In this document: positions 1 through 3,874 of the stretch, in pieces
Layout: every line of letters starts with the position of its first letter
Numbering within the stretch: position 1 is the stretch's first letter
Source: Campylobacteraceae bacterium
GTDB lineage: Bacteria > Campylobacterota > Campylobacteria > Campylobacterales > Sulfurospirillaceae
Direction of reading: 5' to 3'
DNA length: 5,476 nt
Assembly (NCBI GenBank): GCA_019162915.1
Contig: JAFLKZ010000066.1
Coordinates: forward strand, 1-5,476
Notes under the pieces: generated by a model
Database searches by the model: none
Told to the model about the DNA's origin: nothing
Seen by the model: only the letters and a program-made list of their open reading frames with translations
Made by a program: the position numbers and the translations under genes

Positions 1-1260
1 ACTACTTTTGATGCTAAAGATTATAATAACAATGCTACTTCTAATTACAATGAAGCTATCCCTCTTACTTACAATGAAGCAAAAGTTGGATGTATCACTG
101 GCAATTTTAATTCGAGTTTAGTAAACATGTTCTTTGTAAATGGAACAAAAAATATACTAAGTCTTTCTTATAGTGAAGTAGGTGTTATTAATATTCAAAT
201 GCAAGAGACATTAGGTTTGGAATTTGCACTTGTTGATGCTAGCGATACAGCAGATACACAAAGATTTATCACTCCTTATGATCAAAATTGGTCATATACA
301 CCAGACCATTTTATACTTACAGGCTCGCATTTTGACAATAATGCAACAGGATTTACCTATCTCTCAAGTGATTTAAATATGTCTGCAAATCTTAATTTAA
401 CGATTATTGCTCAAAATCTTAACAATATAACGACACAAAATTACAATAGTGCTTGTTATTCTAAAACAACCAGTTATGGACTTTCTTATACTCCATTGGT
501 TCTTTCCCCTTCAACATCCCTATCTAGAATAAACTATTTAGAAGCCAATACCTCAATCAGTGGAAATCTTCTTATTAACAATGCTTGGACTATTGCGTCT
601 ATTCCTAATACTATTTTTTCGACCGATAACAATGGCACAGGTAAACTCAATATTAAAGTCAATTTTGATAGAAATGAAACCAAAACGATCAATCCTTTTA
701 ACTTCACAGCAAGGGATATAAATATTACTGATTTTGATGGTATTCAAGGAGGTATTGACCTCAATCAAAGTACCACTTTTTATTATGGTCGAGCCCATGC
801 ACCTGATTATCGATTTGCTGGAAATAGCGGTACGGCAATGATGTACTATGAGGTCTATGCTAAAGATCTTAATCTTAGCCAAAGACAAGCTTTTGGAATC
901 ACCGGTAATCAAGGGGTTGATTCAGTTAACTGGTACCAAAACGCTTTACATGTAAATACATCTGGTGTGACAAATCCCTCCAGTGCGACCATTACTATAG
1001 GCGCACAAACAAATGCTACGACCAGTTCTGTTGTCCTTACACATACGCCACCACATGTTGGAAAAGTTAATCTTGGAAGTAGTCCTTGGCTCGTCTATTA
1101 TCCAACAAACTTTACGGTTGAATTTTATAGTTCTGGGTCATGGGCAGGGGCAGGATTTGTCAAAGAAGGACAACCCAATGCTACCGATACCAATACCACA
1201 GTTGGCGAACATATCCATAAAACAGCACCGATAAAAGCCAATCGAAGGATAACTTGGTAA
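1..1260 (+). CDS. C-terminal part of a large Asn/Ser/Thr-rich surface protein, possibly MshQ/DUF6701-like (5' partial)
   Basis: The frame is open from the first base, so the visible 419 residues are the C-terminal part of a longer protein; the first ATG (127) has no ribosome binding site and lies inside the open frame. No catalytic motif is visible. The composition (about 12% Asn, many Ser/Thr, two Cys) and beta-type patterning suit a secreted or surface-exposed protein. A segment around 775-870 reads FYYGRAHAPDYRFAG followed by YYEVYAKDLN, which resembles the 'YGR...' segment I recall from DUF6701/MshQ-type proteins. The tail ends in NRRITW, a type of ending I associate with Campylobacterota homologues. 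It contains ten D/E-X-N-X-S/T sequons (for example DQNWS 280-294, DNNAT 334-348, DINIT 715-729, DTNTT 1186-1200). It is joined to three prepilin genes by a TAATG overlap, so a pilus-associated adhesin or tip/anchor protein is likely. The MshQ link is an inference from context and weak similarity; the signal peptide and N-terminal domains are outside the window. Confidence 0.72.
   Translation, partial: TTFDAKDYNNNATSNYNEAIPLTYNEAKVGCITGNFNSSLVNMFFVNGTKNILSLSYSEVGVINIQMQETLGLEFALVDASDTADTQRFITPYDQNWSYTPDHFILTGSHFDNNATGFTYLSSDLNMSANLNLTIIAQNLNNITTQNYNSACYSKTTSYGLSYTPLVLSPSTSLSRINYLEANTSISGNLLINNAWTIASIPNTIFSTDNNGTGKLNIKVNFDRNETKTINPFNFTARDINITDFDGIQGGIDLNQSTTFYYGRAHAPDYRFAGNSGTAMMYYEVYAKDLNLSQRQAFGITGNQGVDSVNWYQNALHVNTSGVTNPSSATITIGAQTNATTSSVVLTHTPPHVGKVNLGSSPWLVYYPTNFTVEFYSSGSWAGAGFVKEGQPNATDTNTTVGEHIHKTAPIKANRRITW
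945..956. repeat. 12-bp palindrome TTTACATGTAAA
   Basis: A perfect palindrome inside the surface-protein gene, identical to the core of the palindrome at 4791-4806. It is reported only because of that second copy. Confidence 0.5.
1245..1249 (+). promoter_or_regulatory. Ribosome binding site (AAGGA) for the first prepilin gene
   Basis: AAGGA lies inside the end of the upstream gene. It is 10 nt before the ATG at 1260 and only 4 nt before an in-frame TTG at 1254. The ATG is preferred because it gives the compact MRKA leader and the TAATG junction seen again at the next genes. Confidence 0.5.
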
Positions 1261-1928
1261 TGCGTAAAGCGGCATCTATGTTAGAACTTGTTATTGCTAT
1301 TGTTGTTATGGGAATTGCTGTGATGAGTTTGCCACTAATCCTCACACAAAGTCAAAATGCCAATGCTCTCGCATTACAACAAGAGGTTATTTTGGCGACT
1401 AAAACAAAACTCGGCTATATTCTTTCTTATGAATGGGATGCTAATTCTTATGACGCAAATGCTAGTGTTTCAAGAGTGCTTGATACCAATGGCTCAACAA
1501 GTGCCGACGCTGCTTTTCATACAGCAACTACGCGTAGAATAGGACATATACAAGCAGATAATCGTAGAAGACTTGGGGACACCATGGCTGTGCCCACGGC
1601 TAATGGAGGTGCAAATTGGGGGAGTGTAGCACTTGGAGATATTGATGATTTTGATGTGAAAGATGAAAATACTACCATTGCTTCGCAAACTATGGATTAT
1701 ATTTTCAATTTACAACTACATTCTACAGTTAATTATATATCAGATACTGCAACCTATGCAAATCAAGATATGAATTTTACATTTAATGCATCAAGCACAC
1801 CTGCTAACCAAACCAATATCAAAATGATAACTGTAAGAACAAGAGATACGAGCAATAATGTCAATATCATCCTTCGCGCTTTCGCTTCTAACATAGGCGA
1901 AAGTGGTATTACAAAAAAGGCATGGTGA
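1260..1928 (+). CDS. Type IV pilin-like prepilin, MshD-like minor pilin
   Basis: A 222-residue protein with a class III prepilin leader: MRKA|ASMLELVIAI, cleavage predicted after Ala4, with Glu at +5 (residue 9) and a hydrophobic helix to about residue 28. The -1 residue is Ala rather than the usual Gly, and +1 is Ala rather than Phe; both are uncommon but tolerated in the family. The region after the helix has WDANSYDAN and, near residues 126-133, GDIDDFD, resembling the acidic 'DDVDDY/F' stretch of MshD-type proteins. There are no Cys residues. It has four bacterial glycosylation sequons (DANAS 1452, DTNGS 1482, DENTT 1662, DMNFT 1767). The ATG overlaps the upstream TAA by one base; an in-frame TTG two codons earlier is less likely. 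The expected role is a minor subunit assembled in the inner membrane or periplasm by a type IV pilus or type II secretion-like machine. The prepilin assignment is firm; MshD-like is tentative. Confidence 0.85.
   Translation: MRKAASMLELVIAIVVMGIAVMSLPLILTQSQNANALALQQEVILATKTKLGYILSYEWDANSYDANASVSRVLDTNGSTSADAAFHTATTRRIGHIQADNRRRLGDTMAVPTANGGANWGSVALGDIDDFDVKDENTTIASQTMDYIFNLQLHSTVNYISDTATYANQDMNFTFNASSTPANQTNIKMITVRTRDTSNNVNIILRAFASNIGESGITKKAW
1917..1920 (+). promoter_or_regulatory. Ribosome binding site (AAGG) that decides the second prepilin start
   Basis: AAGG follows a run of A residues and ends 7 nt before the ATG at 1928, a good spacing. It is 1 nt before the alternative ATG at 1922, which could not use it. 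This supports the MKKA start. Confidence 0.6.
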
Positions 1929-2827
1929 TGAAAAAAGCATTTACGATGTTAGAACTCGTTATGGTTATGGTCATTATGGGCATTGTAGCCAGCATTGGGG
2001 CTGAGATTATCGCATCAATGTACAGTAATTATCTTCGTTCACGCACCATCAATCGTTTGGAAACTCAAACAGAAATTACACTAGAACAAATTGCTAAAAG
2101 ACTACAATATCGCATTAAAGAGAGCGTCATCGCTCGTGACATTGCAGGAGGAGTCCTACTCTCGCTAGCAGATCCAACGGTTGATAGTTCATATAATGTA
2201 CTAGAATGGATTGGGGCTAGTAATGAAAGTTTTTTAGGAACACCTCGTCCTGGTTGGAGTGGATTTATAGATCTTGATAGTAACGATACCAACAAAACAG
2301 CAGGTACATTCAAAACATCAGAAAGTAATCTTACTGATGCTAGTAATACTATCAGTGCATTAACAAATACCAATATTGACCTTTCTAATGGAAAAGAAGT
2401 AGCCCTTATTTTTAAAGGAATATCGTACAACATAGCTGATTTTGGATGGGGAACTATCAACAATAGTGATGGTAGCGCTACGCTCAAAGTAAGAGTGGGT
2501 GCGACTATTGATACTTTGGCAATAAGCAATGATGCTACTATCCCCACTGAAATATCAGAACAATATACTCTTGCACACACCGCATATGCAATCGTGCCAA
2601 GTGAGACTAACTCAACTGATTTTAATTTAACTTTGCATTATAATTATCAACCTTGGCATGATGAAGAATACACAGATGGTAGTACCTCTGTTTTAGCTGA
2701 GCATGCAAGTCTTTTTCGTTTTAAACAAGATGAATCTATTTTAAGACTCAAACTTTGCTTACACGATGCTAATTTAACAGGTGTAGGCGATATAATCGTT
2801 GTATGTAAAGAAAAGGTGATTTATTAA
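1928..2827 (+). CDS. Type IV pilin-like prepilin, MshO-like minor pilin
   Basis: A 299-residue prepilin with leader MKKA|FTMLELVMVMVIMG: predicted cleavage after Ala4, Phe at +1 and Glu at +5, then a hydrophobic N-terminal helix to about residue 28. An amphipathic stretch follows (about 35-70, with LEQIAKRLQYRIKESV), as in MshO- and GspJ-type subunits. The rest is a Ser/Thr/Asn-rich globular domain. Cys277 and Cys293 near the C-terminus probably form a disulfide loop, followed by the tail CKEKVIY. Six D/E-X-N-X-S/T sequons are present (2276, 2285, 2321, 2603, 2618, 2765), the last inside the predicted Cys loop. The start overlaps the upstream TGA as TGATG. An ATG two codons upstream (1922) is rejected because its ribosome binding site spacing is too short. 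The likely role is a minor pilin in the same filament or priming complex as its neighbours. The prepilin call is firm; the MshO relationship is inferred from gene order and the helix region. Confidence 0.88.
   Translation: MKKAFTMLELVMVMVIMGIVASIGAEIIASMYSNYLRSRTINRLETQTEITLEQIAKRLQYRIKESVIARDIAGGVLLSLADPTVDSSYNVLEWIGASNESFLGTPRPGWSGFIDLDSNDTNKTAGTFKTSESNLTDASNTISALTNTNIDLSNGKEVALIFKGISYNIADFGWGTINNSDGSATLKVRVGATIDTLAISNDATIPTEISEQYTLAHTAYAIVPSETNSTDFNLTLHYNYQPWHDEEYTDGSTSVLAEHASLFRFKQDESILRLKLCLHDANLTGVGDIIVVCKEKVIY
2811..2818 (+). promoter_or_regulatory. Ribosome binding site (AAAAGGTG) for the third prepilin gene
   Basis: A purine-rich AAAAGGTG lies inside the end of the upstream gene, with AAGG ending 10 nt before the ATG at 2827. 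The spacing is slightly long, which fits a gene translated mainly by coupling through the TAATG overlap. Confidence 0.45.
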
Positions 2828-3270
2828 TGCGTAGAGGTTTTAGTTTAATTACAGCCATTATTTTTATGATTTTAGTAGCAACGCTTGGTGCCCTTGCTCT
2901 TTCTTTATCTAATCTTTCTGCAAAGCAAACTTCAGATTTATATCTTCGTGAACAAGCAGAGCTTTTAGCGCAAGGTTCTACTGAATACGCATTACTGGCT
3001 ATTTCGGGACATGATTTTTCAGCTAACTGCTTCAACACTATTAACGCTACCTATACAGATGGAACAACAACACTCTTCGATATCAATATCTCACTTTACT
3101 ATTTAGGCAACGGTTTGCCAGCAAATTGTAGTACATTAACCAATAACTTAAACAATATAGATACCAATGACTCCAATCGTACGGTCATTATAGACACAAT
3201 CATTTCTTCAAATCCAGCTGTCTCTACAGAGCCTATTCGCATTCACCGTCGTACCATTCAAAAACCATAA
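2827..3270 (+). CDS. Small prepilin-like protein without Glu+5, MshP/PilX/GspK-like
   Basis: A 147-residue protein with a clear leader, MRRG|FSLITAIIFMILVATLG, with Gly at -1 and Phe at +1. The +5 position is Thr instead of the conserved Glu. Loss of Glu+5 is known for GspK-type pseudopilins, which sit at the filament tip; the short length and the stretch LREQAELLAQGSTEYALLAI (39-58) recall MshP and PilX N_terminal-type proteins rather than full-length GspK (about 300 residues). Cys68 and Cys101 may form a disulfide. Three glycosylation sequons are present (DINIS 3079, DTNDS 3160, DSNRT 3169), the last two overlapping. The start codon overlaps the previous TAA by one base. It is the last gene of the operon; no terminator hairpin is visible after it, so read-through into hpf is possible. 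The expected location is the inner membrane and pilus tip. The prepilin call is strong; which family it belongs to is less certain. Confidence 0.8.
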   Translation: MRRGFSLITAIIFMILVATLGALALSLSNLSAKQTSDLYLREQAELLAQGSTEYALLAISGHDFSANCFNTINATYTDGTTTLFDINISLYYLGNGLPANCSTLTNNLNNIDTNDSNRTVIIDTIISSNPAVSTEPIRIHRRTIQKP

Positions 3271-3310
3271 AATCAATACCAAAAACATCCTATTTATTTA
3301 AGGTTCATTT

Positions 3311-3319
3311 TGTTATACT
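3311..3319 (+). promoter_or_regulatory. Predicted extended -10 promoter of hpf (TG-T-TATACT)
   Basis: TATACT at 3314-3319 matches five of six bases of TATAAT and is preceded by TG one base upstream, an extended -10. No convincing -35 box is seen near 3291-3297 (TATTTAT), which is normal for housekeeping promoters in Campylobacterota. Transcription would start at about 3325-3328, giving a 5' leader of roughly 35 nt. A perfect 10-bp palindrome (TTTGTACAAA, 3321-3330) lies over the predicted start. Confidence 0.6.
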
Positions 3320-3350
3320 TTTTGTACAAACCCCACATGAGGGGAAGGAA

Positions 3351-3356
3351 AAGGAG
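3351..3356 (+). promoter_or_regulatory. Strong ribosome binding site (AAGGAG) of hpf
   Basis: AAGGAG ends 5 nt before the ATG at 3362, with a second purine block (GGGGAAGGAA) just upstream. It is the strongest ribosome binding site in the window and fixes the hpf start. Confidence 0.85.
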
Positions 3357-3361
3357 ACAAG

Positions 3362-3874
3362 ATGAACACAAGTATTGTAGGAAAACAGTTTGATTTGACC
3401 GATTCTATCAAAGCTCATATTGATGGAGCCGTTGATTCACTCAAGAAGTATAATTTAGACATAATCTCTGTTCGTACTGTGATTTCAGCCGATGAAAAAA
3501 ATGGTAAAAAAGGCTTTAGTATTGAATTTGCTATCAATATGGCACACAAAAATACAATTATCATTCAACAAAAAGATAAAGATGTTTATGCAGCTATTGA
3601 CCTTGCCATTGAGCGTGCTAAAAAAGTTTTAAGTCGCCACCACGATAAAATTACTAACCATAAAAAACCTGAGATTATTGTAGAAGAAGTGACTGTTGAG
3701 GGAAGTGATGATGAAATCGTTCCAATGCGCCTTGATAGCTACAAACCTATTGAGATTGAAGATGCAATGAATGAACTAAAAGCTTCAGATAAAGCGTTTA
3801 TGGTTTTTCATGATATGGAAGACAAATTCCGCGTTATGTATAAAAAAGCAGATGGAAGATTTGGACTTTACTAG
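3362..3874 (+). CDS. hpf: Long-form ribosome hibernation promoting factor (HPF)
   Basis: A 170-residue cytoplasmic protein with the two-domain layout of long HPF. Residues 1-100 form the S30AE domain (IVGKQFDLTDSIKAHIDGAV at the start; DKDVYAAIDLAIERAKKVL at 72-90), which binds the small ribosomal subunit in the decoding region. A charged linker spans about 100-120. Residues 121-170 form the C-terminal dimerisation domain (YKPIEIEDAMNELK, AFMVFHDMEDKFRVMY, DGRFGLY), which pairs two 70S ribosomes into inactive 100S dimers in stationary phase or stress. Short HPF or YfiA proteins (about 95-115 residues) lack this second domain. The start is set by AAGGAG at 3351-3356. It appears to be a single-gene unit with its own promoter, although the pilin operon upstream has no visible terminator. 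The stop codon shares a CTAG with the converging recG. It contains no glycosylation sequons, as expected for a cytoplasmic protein. Confidence 0.95.
   Translation: MNTSIVGKQFDLTDSIKAHIDGAVDSLKKYNLDIISVRTVISADEKNGKKGFSIEFAINMAHKNTIIIQQKDKDVYAAIDLAIERAKKVLSRHHDKITNHKKPEIIVEEVTVEGSDDEIVPMRLDSYKPIEIEDAMNELKASDKAFMVFHDMEDKFRVMYKKADGRFGLY

Noticed and set aside
45..80. Direct repeat TTACAATGAAGC at 45-56 and 69-80
   Set aside because: Two in-frame copies encoding YNEA, 24 bp apart, in low-complexity coding sequence; no array and no sign of function.
127..129. ATG at 127 as the true start of the first gene
   Set aside because: The frame is open to base 1, the codons before 127 have the same Asn/Thr-rich composition, and no ribosome binding site precedes it.
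1254..1256. TTG at 1254 as the start of the first prepilin
   Set aside because: Only 4 nt from AAGGA and a weaker codon; ATG at 1260 gives a compact MRKA leader and the same overlap type as the other junctions.
1922..1924. ATG at 1922 as the start of the second prepilin
   Set aside because: It lies 1 nt from the AAGG element; ATG at 1928 has proper spacing and gives the common MKKA leader.
2065..2580. 171-codon open frame on the minus strand opposite the second prepilin
   Set aside because: Leu/Ser/Val-rich shadow of the coding strand with no ribosome binding site or recognisable domain; the plus-strand prepilin is well supported. The minus-strand frames at 553-912, 1494-1688 and 2769-3038 are rejected for the same reason.
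3271..3310. Terminator for the pilin operon
   Set aside because: No inverted repeat followed by a T-tract is found between the last prepilin gene and the hpf promoter.
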